Made by a program: the position numbers and the translations under genes
The notes under the pieces: model-generated
Database searches by the model: none
What the model saw: the letters and a program-made list of their open reading frames with translations, nothing else
Told to the model about the DNA's origin: nothing
DNA from: Shinella kummerowiae
GTDB lineage: Bacteria; Pseudomonadota; Alphaproteobacteria; Rhizobiales; Rhizobiaceae
Length of the DNA stretch: 64,000 nucleotides
Assembly (NCBI RefSeq): GCF_009827055.1
Contig: NZ_WUMK01000007.1
Span: forward strand, 62,001 to 126,000
Direction of reading: 5' to 3'
In this document: piece after piece, positions 50,473 to 60,209 of the stretch
Layout: each line of letters starts with the position of its first letter
Position numbering within the stretch: position 1 is the stretch's first letter

Positions 50473-51006
50473 ATGGAGATTTGTATGGTCCGGCTGAACG
50501 AAATTCGTCAAAACGAGGTCGTGGTCACACCACCAGCCACCGTGGATGCGGAACTCGTCTTCATCGGCCGGATTTCGACGCCATGGACCTCGCGCATGGA
50601 AACGCCGCGGCAGGGGCGATCTGACGGGCCGGTTTGCACGATCGAAATCTTCGAGCCCTGGGTGCAGGCCCTTGCTGGCGTCGAACGTTTCGAGCGGCTC
50701 GAAGTGCTCTATTGGCTGCACCAGTCGCGCCGCGACCTAGTGCTGCAAAGCCCGGCCTCGAACGGCGAGGTGCACGGCACCTTTTCCCTGCGCTCGCCCG
50801 TCCGGCCCAACCCGATCGGCACGTCGATCGTCGCCCTGGAGAAGATCGAGGGGAACCGGCTCTTCGTGCGCGGCCTCGATTGCCTCGACGGCACGCCGCT
50901 CATCGACCTGAAGCCGGACCGCACGCTGTTCAAACCCATCGCGCCGCCCCAGAAGGGGGATTTCGAGACGGGCCAGGTGCATATGTGCAAGAAGATCGAC
51001 GATTAA
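50473..51006 (+). CDS. TrmO/TsaA-domain protein (tRNA t6A N6-methyltransferase family)
   Basis: A 177-residue protein with the TrmO/TsaA fold. The core ELVFIGRISTPW, ERLEVLYWLHQSRRDLVL and GTFSLRSPVRPNPIGTSIVALEKIEGNRLFVRGLDCLDGTPLIDLKP includes the family motif RSPxRPNPIG. TrmO methylates t6A37 of certain tRNAs using SAM. Many small homologues in rhizobia (VirR-like) are uncharacterised. The ATG at 50473 has GAAGGA 7 nt upstream. The ATG at 50485 with GGAG is nearly as good. It is unusual that it shares an operator region with a metal-type PadR. Its stop overlaps that of the Mop gene. Confidence 0.85.
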   Translation: MEICMVRLNEIRQNEVVVTPPATVDAELVFIGRISTPWTSRMETPRQGRSDGPVCTIEIFEPWVQALAGVERFERLEVLYWLHQSRRDLVLQSPASNGEVHGTFSLRSPVRPNPIGTSIVALEKIEGNRLFVRGLDCLDGTPLIDLKPDRTLFKPIAPPQKGDFETGQVHMCKKIDD

Positions 51007-51212
51007 TCGTCGATGGCGACCATCACGTCGGACGCCTTGATCACCGCATAGGCCTCCTGCCCGGCGGCAAGGCCGAGATCGTTTACCGCATCATTGGTGA
51101 TCGCGGCGGTAATGATCGAGCCGCCGACATCGATACGGACATGGGCGGTGGTTGCGCCGAGAATGACTTCGACGATCTTGCCCTTGAGGCGGTTGCGTGC
51201 GCTGATCTTCAT
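51003..51212 (-). CDS. TOBE/Mop-domain molybdate-binding protein
   Basis: A 69-residue single Mop (TOBE) domain: MKISARNRLKGKIVEVILGATTAHVRIDVGGSIITAAITNDAVNDLGLAAGQEAYAVIKASDVMV in type. Molbindins of this size assemble as hexamers and bind molybdate or tungstate oxyanions in the cytoplasm for storage or homeostasis. The ATG at 51212 follows AGGAGA. It converges on the TrmO-like gene, sharing the bases TTA/TAA at 51003-51006. Confidence 0.9.
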   Translation of the reverse strand: MKISARNRLKGKIVEVILGATTAHVRIDVGGSIITAAITNDAVNDLGLAAGQEAYAVIKASDVMVAIDD

Positions 51213-51364
51213 CCGGTTTCTCCTGTGATGGGAGAGAAGGTAGCGGCCCTGCACCGATTTGGAAGGTCGCATCGGGTTTTTCGCGCTGAAGACGATGTGT
51301 CCAATTCGTATTTGAATGGATCATTCTTCTGTGGCAGTCTCCATCGCATTCGGAGGAGACCCGC

Positions 51365-52198
51365 ATGATCATCGATACGCACCTGCATCTCATCTATCGG
51401 GATCGGCTCTCCTATCCCTGGCTCGCCAGCGTGCCGCCGCTCGATGCCGATTTAACGCAGAAGATCTATGCGCAGGAAGCGCGCAGGGTCGGCATCGTCG
51501 CCGCCTTGCATATGGAAGTCGATGTCGCGGAGAGCGACATTCCGCGAGAAACGGAGATGGTCGAGGCACTGGCGCGGGAGGACGGCAGCCTGCTTGCCGG
51601 GGCCATCGCTTCCTGCCGGCCGGAATCGCCGGATTTTCCGGCCTATCTCGACAGGGTCCTCGCGACCCCCTTCGTGCGCGGTTTCCGCCGCGTGCTGCAT
51701 GTCGTGCCGGATGATGTGTCCGAGGGCGCGCTTTTCCGCGAGAATATCAGGCGTCTTGCCGGTACGGGGCTCAATTTCGATCTGTGCGTTCTGCCGCACC
51801 AGATCGAAAAGGCGATTGCCTTGGCCGACCTCGCCCCCGATGTTTCCTTCGTGCTCGACCATTGCGGCGTGCCGGATATCAAGGCCGGTGGTTTTGACGT
51901 GTGGAAAGGGCCGGTCTCCGAGATCGCGCGCCGGCCGAACGTGACGGTGAAACTTTCCGGCATTCCGGCCTATGGCGCGGAAAATTGGACGCTCGAGGAC
52001 CTGAAACCCTATTTCGCCCATGTGGCGGAGAACTTCGGTTTCGACCGCATGGCCTGGGGCAGCGACTGGCCCGTCTGCACGCTCGGCGGCGGGCTCTCCA
52101 CCTGGATCGGCGCGACGCATGCGCTGCTCTCCGGCGTCAGCCTGGAGGACAAGCAGCGCGTCTTTGCGGACAATGCCAAGCGACTCTGGAAGCTTTGA
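51365..52198 (+). CDS. Amidohydrolase, COG3618 (lactonase-like TIM-barrel)
   Basis: A 277-residue metal-dependent hydrolase of the fuconolactonase/2-pyrone-4,6-dicarboxylate lactonase group. The N-terminal IIDTHLHLIYRDRLSYPWL carries the HxH motif. FVLDHCGVPDI (His), VKLSGIPAYG and FDRMAWGSDWPVCTLGG (Asp) complete the barrel. The substrate, a sugar lactone or related compound, is not known. GGAGGAG precedes the ATG. It stands alone, with its stop directly abutting that of thiE. Confidence 0.88.
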   Translation: MIIDTHLHLIYRDRLSYPWLASVPPLDADLTQKIYAQEARRVGIVAALHMEVDVAESDIPRETEMVEALAREDGSLLAGAIASCRPESPDFPAYLDRVLATPFVRGFRRVLHVVPDDVSEGALFRENIRRLAGTGLNFDLCVLPHQIEKAIALADLAPDVSFVLDHCGVPDIKAGGFDVWKGPVSEIARRPNVTVKLSGIPAYGAENWTLEDLKPYFAHVAENFGFDRMAWGSDWPVCTLGGGLSTWIGATHALLSGVSLEDKQRVFADNAKRLWKL

Positions 52199-52804
52199 TC
52201 AGCGCCAGCGTGCCGTGCGCTCGATCCATTCGCGCGTGCGGGCCTCCGGGTCGGCATTGAGCGTGATGTCGGTCACCACGGCCGCGCTGTCGGCGCCGTT
52301 TTCGAAGACGGCGGACAGGCGATCCGGGTTGAGGCCACCGATCGCGACGAGGGGAAGGGGGGCGATGCGGGTTTTCCAGTCTCTCAGCCGCTCGACGCCC
52401 TGGGGCGCCCACTTCATCTTCTTCAGGATCGTCGGCCAGACCGGCCCCAGCGCCACGTAGTCGGGTTTTTCCGCCAGTGCGGTCTCAAGCTCGGCGCCGT
52501 CATGGGTGGAGAGGCCGAGCTTCATACCGGCGGCGCGGATGGCGGCGACGTCAGCCGTGGCCAGATCTTCCTGCCCGAGATGCACGCAATCGCAGCCTTC
52601 CTCGATGGCGAGCCGCCAATAGTCGTTGATGATCAGCTGGCAGCCGTATTGCGTGCAGGTTGCTTTCGCGCGGCGGATTTCCGTGCGCAGCCGATCCTCC
52701 GGCAAATCCTTCATGCGCAGTTGCACGAGTTTCACGCCGACCGGCACGAGGCGTTCGATCCAGTCGGCGCTGTCGACGATGAGGTAGAATGGGTCGAGCT
52801 TCAT
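52199..52804 (-). CDS. thiE: Thiamine-phosphate synthase
   Basis: A 201-residue TIM-barrel enzyme joining the HMP pyrophosphate and thiazole phosphate units to thiamine phosphate. [71 protein letters not shown] (a TKTK-like loop) and VAIGGLN are typical. The start codon overlaps thiG by 4 nt (52801-52804). It is the last gene of thiCOSGE. Confidence 0.93.
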   Translation of the reverse strand: MKLDPFYLIVDSADWIERLVPVGVKLVQLRMKDLPEDRLRTEIRRAKATCTQYGCQLIINDYWRLAIEEGCDCVHLGQEDLATADVAAIRAAGMKLGLSTHDGAELETALAEKPDYVALGPVWPTILKKMKWAPQGVERLRDWKTRIAPLPLVAIGGLNPDRLSAVFENGADSAAVVTDITLNADPEARTREWIERTARWR

Positions 52805-53574
52805 GAGAAGACGGCCTTTCCGATAACGGGAGTGGAGGGAACGGCCATGTCGCGCGGTTCGAGCGGGACAGCAGAGTGGGCGAGGCGGCCGGCTTCGATG
52901 GCAAGGGCAAAGGCTTCAGCCATGCTGGCCGGATCGCCGGCACCCGCGACGGCGGTGTTGAGCAGCACGGCGTCGTAGCCAAGTTCCATGACCTGGGCGG
53001 CGTGCGAGGGCCGGCCGATACCGGCGTCGACGATCAGCGGCAAGTCCGGAAAATGTGCCCGGAACGTGCGCAGCGCCATCGGATTGACCGGACCCATCGC
53101 CGAACCGATCGGCGCGCACCAGGGCATCAAGACCCGGCAGCCGGCCTCAAGCAGCTTTTCCGCCACGACGAGGTCGTCGGTCGTGTAGGGAAAGACCTGG
53201 AAGCCCTCGGCTGTGAGGATGCGCGCCGCCTCGACGAGGCCGAAGACGTCGGGCTGCAGCGTATCGTGATGGCCGATCACCTCCAGCTTTATCCAGTCGG
53301 TGCGAAAGACCTCGCGCGCCATCTTTGCCGTCAGCACGGCCTCCTGAACGCTATGGCAGCCGGCGGTGTTGGGCAGCACGCGCACGCCGAGCTCGCGGAT
53401 AAGGTCGAAGAAGGCGCCGCTTGCCTTGCCGCCGGACGTTTCCCGGCGCAGCGAGACGGTGACGATTTCCGTTTTGGAGCGCCGCACCGCCTCGGCCAGA
53501 ATGGCGGGGGACGGAAAGCGCGCGGTGCCGAGCAACAGGCGGGATTGAACCGCGATATCGTAGAGTTTCAGCAT
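52801..53574 (-). CDS. thiG: Thiazole synthase
   Basis: A 257-residue barrel enzyme that forms the thiazole phosphate carboxylate from deoxyxylulose phosphate, dehydroglycine and ThiS thiocarboxylate. The conserved segments are [63 protein letters not shown] (catalytic Lys) and [31 protein letters not shown]. The ATG at 53574 follows GGGAGG and lies 1 nt past the thiS stop. Confidence 0.95.
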   Translation of the reverse strand: MLKLYDIAVQSRLLLGTARFPSPAILAEAVRRSKTEIVTVSLRRETSGGKASGAFFDLIRELGVRVLPNTAGCHSVQEAVLTAKMAREVFRTDWIKLEVIGHHDTLQPDVFGLVEAARILTAEGFQVFPYTTDDLVVAEKLLEAGCRVLMPWCAPIGSAMGPVNPMALRTFRAHFPDLPLIVDAGIGRPSHAAQVMELGYDAVLLNTAVAGAGDPASMAEAFALAIEAGRLAHSAVPLEPRDMAVPSTPVIGKAVFS

Positions 53575-53575
53575 A

Positions 53576-53773
53576 TCAGCCTCCCTGCATGGGCGAGAGG
53601 ATTTCAATGCGGTCGCGGTCTCCAAGCGTGAAGCCGGCGCGATCTTCGCGGTGCACCAGCTCGCCGTTCACCGCCGTCGCCAGCCATTCGCCCTCGTAGT
53701 CGAGGGTGGAGAGCAGGTCGGCGAGCGTCGCGGCCGCAACCTGCTGTTCCTCGCCATTGATGATGAAGGTCAT
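53576..53773 (-). CDS. thiS: Thiamine sulfur-carrier protein
   Basis: A 65-residue ubiquitin-like protein ending in Gly-Gly (ILSPMQGG), the site of adenylation and thiocarboxylate formation. It carries sulfur to ThiG. No thiF-type activating enzyme is in the window. The start overlaps the end of thiO by ATGA (53770-53773). Confidence 0.93.
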   Translation of the reverse strand: MTFIINGEEQQVAAATLADLLSTLDYEGEWLATAVNGELVHREDRAGFTLGDRDRIEILSPMQGG

Positions 53774-54750
53774 GATGCCCGCCTTTCCGGTTGTCTCTGC
53801 TCTGCAAGAAGCCGCCGCGCGACCTCGCCCGCCATGGCCGGCGCCAGCAGGAAGCCGTGCCGGTAGAAGCCGTTGACGTGGATTGTGTCGCCGTCTTCCG
53901 TCATGCGCGGCAGGTTGTCGGGATAGGCAGGGCGCACGCCTGCCCCCGTTTCCACCAGCCGCGCTTCCCCGAACGCCGGGTGGAGCGCATAGGCGGCATT
54001 GAGCAATTCCATCAGCGAGCGGGCGGTGACGGGGCCGGCATCCTCGCTTTCAAGCATCGTCGCGCCGATCATGAAGCGGCTCTTCTCGCGCGGCACGATG
54101 TAGATCGGATGGCGCGGATGCAGCAGGCGGACGGGGCGGGAGAGGGTTATCTCGTCGCTTTCCAGCGACAGCATTTCCCCGCGCACGCCGCGAAGGTTCG
54201 GGATGCGGCCGATCCGGGCCGCCCCCGTGCAGTCGATCACCCGGTCGTAGCGCTCTGGCGCGCCGGCTGCGCCGAAGAGGAAACGCATGCGGGCTTCCTC
54301 CAGGCCCGCGGTCAGCGCGGAAAGCGCCTTGCGCGGATCGAGATGCGCCTCCTGCCGGAAGAACAGGGCCTTGCGGAAACGCCCGGCGAGATCCGGCTCA
54401 AGCGCCGAAATCCCGGCATCGTCCAGCCATTCCCAGCCGCTCGTGCGGCCGGCAAAGCGGTCCAGTTCGCCGGCATCGCGCCCGCCGGCCACGACCAGCG
54501 TTCCCTTGCGCTGGACATGGCCGGGCAATGCCGCCTCCCACCAATCGGCGGCCGAGCGGCCAAGCGTCAGCACAGGCTCCTCCGCACTTTCCCGTTCACA
54601 CCACGGCGCCAGCATGCCGCCGGCAAAGCCGGAGGCGCCGGTGCCGACTTTTCCGGCGCGCTCTGCGATCGTGACGTCGAAGCCGTGGCGATAAAGCTGC
54701 CAGGCGACCGTCAGGCCGGCAACGCCGGCCCCCTTGACGAGGATGCGCAT
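53770..54750 (-). CDS. thiO: Glycine oxidase
   Basis: A 326-residue FAD-dependent oxidase that oxidises glycine to dehydroglycine for thiazole synthesis, the usual aerobic route in rhizobia. The dinucleotide-binding motif KGAGVAGLTVAWQLYRHGFDVTIAE is at the N-terminus. VPREKSRFMIGATMLES and GVRPAYPDNLPRM (substrate-side Arg) lie near the C-terminus, with GFYRHGFLLAPAMA after them. The ATG at 54750 is preferred to that at 54756 because GGAG is 7 nt before it. It begins 2 nt after the thiC stop. Confidence 0.92.
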   Translation of the reverse strand: MRILVKGAGVAGLTVAWQLYRHGFDVTIAERAGKVGTGASGFAGGMLAPWCERESAEEPVLTLGRSAADWWEAALPGHVQRKGTLVVAGGRDAGELDRFAGRTSGWEWLDDAGISALEPDLAGRFRKALFFRQEAHLDPRKALSALTAGLEEARMRFLFGAAGAPERYDRVIDCTGAARIGRIPNLRGVRGEMLSLESDEITLSRPVRLLHPRHPIYIVPREKSRFMIGATMLESEDAGPVTARSLMELLNAAYALHPAFGEARLVETGAGVRPAYPDNLPRMTEDGDTIHVNGFYRHGFLLAPAMAGEVARRLLAEQRQPERRAS

Positions 54751-54752
54751 GG

Positions 54753-56591
<1,839 letters not shown>

Positions 56592-56685
56592 TCAAAGTTG
56601 GAGACCCAGTCCTAGAGCCGGAATGATGGAAAGACGCCGACACGGAATCCGGATATCGGACCACGAGCCAAAACAGCGCTTGCAC

Positions 56686-56780
56686 CGTCCCTACGCCAGT
56701 ATGAACTGGATCAGGTTCAACGGGTCACTGCGCTGCGAAAGCCAGCAGAATCTCAGCCCCTTGTCGGGACCCCCCTGGTG
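56686..56780 (-). ncRNA. TPP riboswitch (THI element) of thiC operon
   Basis: On the minus strand the conserved THI-box bases are present in order: GGGGCTGAGA (around 56762-56753), ACCCGTTGAACCTGATC and the closing GCGTAGGGA (around 56696-56688). A C/G-rich P1 side lies at each end. It would bind thiamine pyrophosphate and shut down thiC translation or transcription. Confidence 0.93.
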
Positions 56781-56789
56781 AATGCCTTA

Positions 56790-56818
56790 AGCAAAGACGC
56801 TCGGGGGCGATTTGTCAA
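56790..56818 (-). promoter_or_regulatory. Sigma-70-type promoter of thiCOSGE
   Basis: Minus-strand TTGACA (56818-56813) is followed by 17 nt and TTTGCT (56795-56790), just ahead of the riboswitch. The -35 is a perfect match and the -10 is weak. Confidence 0.6.
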
Positions 56819-56886
56819 CACGGTAAAATATGTAAGTTTTTACTTACTTTTTGCTGTGCAAAAAATGGAGCGCGGGACCTTTCCTC

Positions 56887-56917
56887 CGTCATCCTCGGGT
56901 CAAGCCCGAGAATGACG
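56887..56917. repeat. Short palindromic (REP-like) intergenic repeat
   Basis: A 31-bp near-perfect palindrome with 13-bp arms, one mismatch and a TCAAG loop, in the gap between thiC and the Bax-inhibitor gene. The core CCTCGGGTCAAGCCCGAG is a familiar intergenic repeat in Rhizobiales genomes. Only one copy lies in this window. Confidence 0.6.
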
Positions 56918-56951
56918 TTGAGGGTGGAGTATGTGCCTCCGACAAACAGAA

Positions 56952-56973
56952 ACGGCGGGGTTTTACCCCGCCG
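56952..56973 (-). terminator. Rho-independent terminator of the Bax-inhibitor gene
   Basis: A perfect 9-bp stem (56952-56960 with 56965-56973) with a short TTTT loop. On the minus strand it is followed by TTTCTGTTTG. It lies 25 nt after the stop at 56998. Confidence 0.8.
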
Positions 56974-56997
56974 TCGCCATTGAATTCATAGCGAAAA

Positions 56998-57717
56998 CTA
57001 TTCGCGCTCGCCGGTGAAATTCAGCAGCAGCTGGAAGATGTTGACGAAGTTCAGGTAGAGCGAAAGCGCACCGAACACGGCCATCTTCTGCTGCGATTCC
57101 TGGTCGATGTTTTCCGCATACTGTTCCTTGATGTTCTGCGTGTCCCAGGCGGTGAGGCCGACGAACACGAGGATGCCGATCACGGAAATCGCGAACTGCA
57201 GCGCGCTCGAACCGAGGAAGATGTTGACGATCGAGGCGATGACCACGCCGATCAGACCCATGATCAGGAACGAGCCGAACTTCGACAGGTCACGCTTCGT
57301 CACGTAGCCGTAAAGGCTCGTCGTGCCGAACATCGTGGCGGCGATGAAGAAGGTGCGGGCGATGCTCGTGCCGGTGAAGACGAGGAACACGGAGGCGAGC
57401 GACAGGCCCATGACGGCGCAGAAGGCCCAGAACATCATCTGCGCCGTGCCGGCCGACATCGTCTGGATCTTGAACGAGAAGAAGAAGACGAAGGCGAGCG
57501 GCGCCAGCATCACCACCCACTTCAGCGGTGAGGAGAAGATCGGCACGTAGAGGGCTGGCGTCGAGCCGACGATGAAGGCGACGAGGCCGGTGATGACCAG
57601 GCCTGCGCCCATGTAGTTGTAGACGCGCAGCATGTGCTTGCGCAGGCCCTCGTCGAAGAGGGCGGCCGACTGCGCCTGCGCGCCATAGCCAAATCGCTGT
57701 TGTACGGGTTCCATCAT
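56998..57717 (-). CDS. Bax inhibitor-1/YccA family membrane protein
   Basis: A 239-residue protein with about seven membrane segments. The family pattern is seen in HMLRVYNYMGAGLVITGLVAF, TGTSIARTFFIAATMFGTTSLYGYVTKRDLSKFGSFLIMGLIG and FVGLTAWDTQNIKEQY. Bacterial members act as pH-gated calcium leaks or modulate FtsH. The cellular role here is not known. Two adjacent ATGs (57717 and 57714) follow AAGGAGA. It ends with a strong terminator. Confidence 0.93.
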   Translation of the reverse strand: MMEPVQQRFGYGAQAQSAALFDEGLRKHMLRVYNYMGAGLVITGLVAFIVGSTPALYVPIFSSPLKWVVMLAPLAFVFFFSFKIQTMSAGTAQMMFWAFCAVMGLSLASVFLVFTGTSIARTFFIAATMFGTTSLYGYVTKRDLSKFGSFLIMGLIGVVIASIVNIFLGSSALQFAISVIGILVFVGLTAWDTQNIKEQYAENIDQESQQKMAVFGALSLYLNFVNIFQLLLNFTGERE

Positions 57718-57742
57718 GGGTCTCCTTCGGTGGAACGGTTGA

Positions 57743-58516
57743 TCAGTAAAGCGTGCGCGAGAGGTCTCGCGCGGTTTCCGCCAGGTCGTCGGCCTTAAGG
57801 CTTTCCGACACCAGCGCATAGGCGACGTCGCCGATCTGCCAGTAGGCGGCACGGGCATTGTCGGCGTGGAAGAGCAGGACGTGCTGCACGGCAAACGAGC
57901 CGGGGCGCACCGCAAAAAGCGACAGGCGTTCATCCTTGCGCGGTTCGAGCACCAATTCGACGCTCGGGCCGTAGGCGGAGGGGAAGACCTGGGTGTCGAC
58001 CACTGTCCAGCCCTTCGGCAGGTTCGGCAGCACAATGGCCGTCGCCGAGCGGATTTCGGCCGGATCGAAGATCTCGGTTTCCGGTTGGGAGGCCATTGTG
58101 TCGCGCAGCAGCGTGGTCTTGTGCGCCCTGACCGCCTCTTCGACAAAGGCCGGCGGCGGTGTTGAGGCAATGACCTGCGTTGCGCCGAATGGCCCAAGCG
58201 TCGCATGCGCGGTCCAGCCGGCGGCGACAAAGAGCGCAATGGTGGCGGCACGGCGGAAGACGGAGAAAATGCGGCGGCGCGACAGTGCGCGTTCGAGCAG
58301 GCGCGCGGCTTCGCGTGTTGCCTGCCGGGTCACCGTGCGGTGCTCGGCGAGCGCAAGGCGCAGTTCGTCACGCACACGAAGATCCTTCATGATCTGGGCG
58401 GCGACCTCCGGCCGTTCAGACAGATAGGCTTCCACCTCGATACGCCGGCCAACGGCGAGCTGGTCGTCGACATAGGCGTTGAGATCGGATTCGAGGATGG
58501 GATCATTGCTGGTCAT
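57743..58516 (-). CDS. Membrane-bound anti-sigma factor
   Basis: A 257-residue protein. The N-terminal helical region LNAYVDDQLAVGRRIEVEAYLSERPEVAAQIM resembles the anti-sigma fold without the zinc ligands. One membrane helix (about residues 103-122) precedes a periplasmic domain. It overlaps the end of the upstream ECF sigma gene by 14 bp and has GGAGG 8 nt before its ATG. It should hold that sigma factor until an envelope signal releases it. The signal is unknown. Confidence 0.85.
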   Translation of the reverse strand: MTSNDPILESDLNAYVDDQLAVGRRIEVEAYLSERPEVAAQIMKDLRVRDELRLALAEHRTVTRQATREAARLLERALSRRRIFSVFRRAATIALFVAAGWTAHATLGPFGATQVIASTPPPAFVEEAVRAHKTTLLRDTMASQPETEIFDPAEIRSATAIVLPNLPKGWTVVDTQVFPSAYGPSVELVLEPRKDERLSLFAVRPGSFAVQHVLLFHADNARAAYWQIGDVAYALVSESLKADDLAETARDLSRTLY

Positions 58517-59048
58517 CGCCAGTGCCTCCGACGATTCTGAGATGCGTGACCGGCGCCGCAGCGCCGTTCTGTTCAAAGGCGCGCAGCCGCTGGCGGGCGC
58601 GAGCGACGCGCGACATCAGCGTGCCGACCGGGATGCCGAGCGTGTCGGCCGCTTCCTGGTAGGAAAGCTCCTCGATGGCGACGAGGTGCAGGGCTTCGCG
58701 CTGCTCCTCCGGCAGGGAGAAGAAGGCGTTGCGCAACTGCGTGAGGCGAACCGAATGGTCCTGGTTTGCCGGCACGGAGGTTTCCGCCACCTCGGCTGCG
58801 GCGTCATGGCGGCGCTTTTGCGAGTGCCGCTGGCGCAGCCGGTCGATATGCGCGTTGTGCAGGATCGACATCAGCCAGTTGCGCACATTCGCGCCGGTGC
58901 GGAAGGTCGACTGGCGCTCATAGGCCTTCACCAGCGCGTCATGCACCAGGTCTTCCGCATCGTCCGGATTGCGGACGAGCGAGAGCGCATAGCGCCGAAG
59001 CGCCGCAAGCTGTCCGATCACGTTGAAGCCGGGTGTCTTTCCGTTCAT
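58503..59048 (-). CDS. ECF-type RNA polymerase sigma factor
   Basis: A 181-residue sigma factor with region 2 (LRRYALSLVRNPDDAEDLVHDALVKAYERQSTFRTGANVRNWLMSILHNAHID) and region 4 (LPEEQREALHLVAIEELSYQEAADTLGIPVGTLMSRVARARQRL). It is paired with the membrane anti-sigma downstream (14-bp overlap). A typical ECF promoter, GGAAT-N17-CGTA, sits just upstream, consistent with autoregulation. It does not look like EcfG, whose anti-sigma pair is NepR/PhyR. Confidence 0.93.
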   Translation of the reverse strand: MNGKTPGFNVIGQLAALRRYALSLVRNPDDAEDLVHDALVKAYERQSTFRTGANVRNWLMSILHNAHIDRLRQRHSQKRRHDAAAEVAETSVPANQDHSVRLTQLRNAFFSLPEEQREALHLVAIEELSYQEAADTLGIPVGTLMSRVARARQRLRAFEQNGAAAPVTHLRIVGGTGDDQQ

Positions 59049-59057
59049 GTCCCAATA

Positions 59058-59083
59058 TACGAGCGCCGGGTGGTGCCCATTCC
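59058..59083 (-). promoter_or_regulatory. ECF-type autoregulatory promoter
   Basis: Minus-strand GGAAT (59083-59079), 17 nt, CGTA (59061-59058). It ends only 9 nt before the sigma gene ATG, so the transcript would be leaderless or nearly so, unless translation begins downstream. Confidence 0.45.
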
Positions 59084-59101
59084 ATCACCGTTGAAAAAAA
59101 T

Positions 59102-59539
59102 TCAGAGCCAATGCAGGACGAGCGCTGCAAGCACGATGTAGCGGCCGAATTTGGCGATGGAGACGACGAGCAGGAAACGCGGGAACGGTTCGCGCATGAT
59201 ACCGGCGGCCACCGTCAGCGGATCGCCGATGAACGGCAACCAGCTCAGAAGCAGGCTCCACCAGCCATACCGGCGATACCAGTGTCCTGCACGGTCGAGG
59301 TTTTTCGCGCTGACGGGGAACCAGCGCGCGTCGCGGAAGCGCTCCACACTGCGGCCGAGCAGCCAGTTGACGACGGAGCCGAGCACATTGCCGATGCCGG
59401 CGACGAGAACCAGGATCGTCGGTGAATGCTGGCCGGCGGCCAGCAAGCCGGCGAGCACGGCCTCGGACTGGGCGGGCAGGATGGTTGCGGCGACGAACGC
59501 GGCGAGGAAGAGACTGCCATAGGCTGCGAAAGCGCTCAT
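59102..59539 (-). CDS. YqaA-type (DedA-related) small membrane protein
   Basis: A 145-residue membrane protein of the YqaA/SNARE-associated group, with about four hydrophobic helices. Typical stretches are LFLAAFVAATILPAQSEAVLAGLL, GNVLGSVVNWLLGR and WWSLLLSWLPFIGDPLTVAAGIMREPF, where the F/LxxxR..G region is the family core. Likely functions in membrane homeostasis or lipid flipping. It lies 53 bp upstream of the ECF sigma gene on the same strand but is probably separate. Confidence 0.88.
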   Translation of the reverse strand: MSAFAAYGSLFLAAFVAATILPAQSEAVLAGLLAAGQHSPTILVLVAGIGNVLGSVVNWLLGRSVERFRDARWFPVSAKNLDRAGHWYRRYGWWSLLLSWLPFIGDPLTVAAGIMREPFPRFLLVVSIAKFGRYIVLAALVLHWL

Positions 59540-59869
59540 GGCCTATACCGACCGGCGCATCTTCATCCGTGCACATGGCGGAGGTGCCAGGGCGTGGATT
59601 GCCCTGCCGAAGATGATGGTCGTGGGATCCAACATGCCGTTCTCCGTTCCAGGCGCCGAATAGCCGTCTCGCGGCTCCTGCGTAACGGTTCCAGGCTGCC
59701 GGGAAAAGACCGGATCGCCATTTCCAGCCTGCGGGCTGGGCGAACGGCCTGCTCGGCTATGGATCTCGAAGATCGGCGGCGGCCCGCAGGTACGGGCCGC
59801 GCGCGCGATCAGCGCCGCGGAGGAGGACGGCGGCTTGGCTTCGGCCGGCGGACCGGCCGATCTCGTCGC
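59540..59869. other. 330-bp stretch without a supportable gene
   Basis: I see no coding frame with a ribosome site or family resemblance here. A frame on the plus strand runs through but has no start support and looks like a chance high-GC frame. No clear terminator or promoter stands out. Confidence 0.5.
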
Positions 59870-60094
59870 TCAGCAGAGTGCCGAACGGTTCATCAGCGTG
59901 ATGTCGCTGGATGTCAGCATCATGCGCGATGGTTCGTCGATCTGGTCCAGCACCGCCCTCAGTGCTTTGTCCAGGCAGAATTCCACGACTTCGGCATCAA
60001 GCGACTTGGCGGATTCCAGTGCAAAGGCGACGAGCCGCGCCAGCGCCAGCAATTCCGTACCGCGGTCTTCCATATCAATAGTGTCGATGTTCAT
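59870..60094 (-). CDS. Small hypothetical protein (74 aa) near the RiPP locus
   Basis: A 74-residue acidic, helix-rich protein (MNIDTIDMEDRGTELLALA..., then AEVVEFCLDKALRAVLDQI). I do not recognise a family. The ATG at 60094 follows GGGGG about 8 nt upstream. It lies downstream of tfuA on the same strand, 115 bp away, with three direct repeats in that gap. It could be an accessory or immunity-type gene of the RiPP locus, but that is a guess. Confidence 0.5.
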   Translation of the reverse strand: MNIDTIDMEDRGTELLALARLVAFALESAKSLDAEVVEFCLDKALRAVLDQIDEPSRMMLTSSDITLMNRSALC

Positions 60095-60145
60095 GTTCAA
60101 TGCCCCCGGAGCAACGCTCACTCTGTACCCCTGCAGCGAGTATAG

Positions 60146-60183
60146 GCGTGACTCTTGGGTTCTGCGCGTGACTCAAGCGTGAC
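60146..60183. repeat. Three direct copies of GCGTGAC upstream of the 74-aa gene
   Basis: GCGTGAC occurs at 60146-60152, 60166-60172 and 60177-60183. The first two extend to GCGTGACTC. Start-to-start spacings are 20 and 11 bp. SARP-type regulators bind short direct repeats spaced by about a helical turn, and a BTAD/SARP-like regulator gene lies nearby. The link is inferred. Confidence 0.5.
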
Positions 60184-60209
60184 ACACGCGGAATGGGAAA
60201 TTGCACGTT

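Noticed and set aside
53576-53773. ThiS as a sulfur donor dedicated to the TfuA/YcaO locus
   Set aside because: thiS is coupled to thiO and thiG in a standard thiamine operon 7 kb away behind a TPP riboswitch. Nothing ties it to the RiPP genes.
59426-60145. A 239-codon plus-strand frame covering the otherwise empty 59540-59869 stretch
   Set aside because: It overlaps YqaA antisense, has no ribosome site and an Arg/Gly-rich chance composition. It was kept out as a gene.
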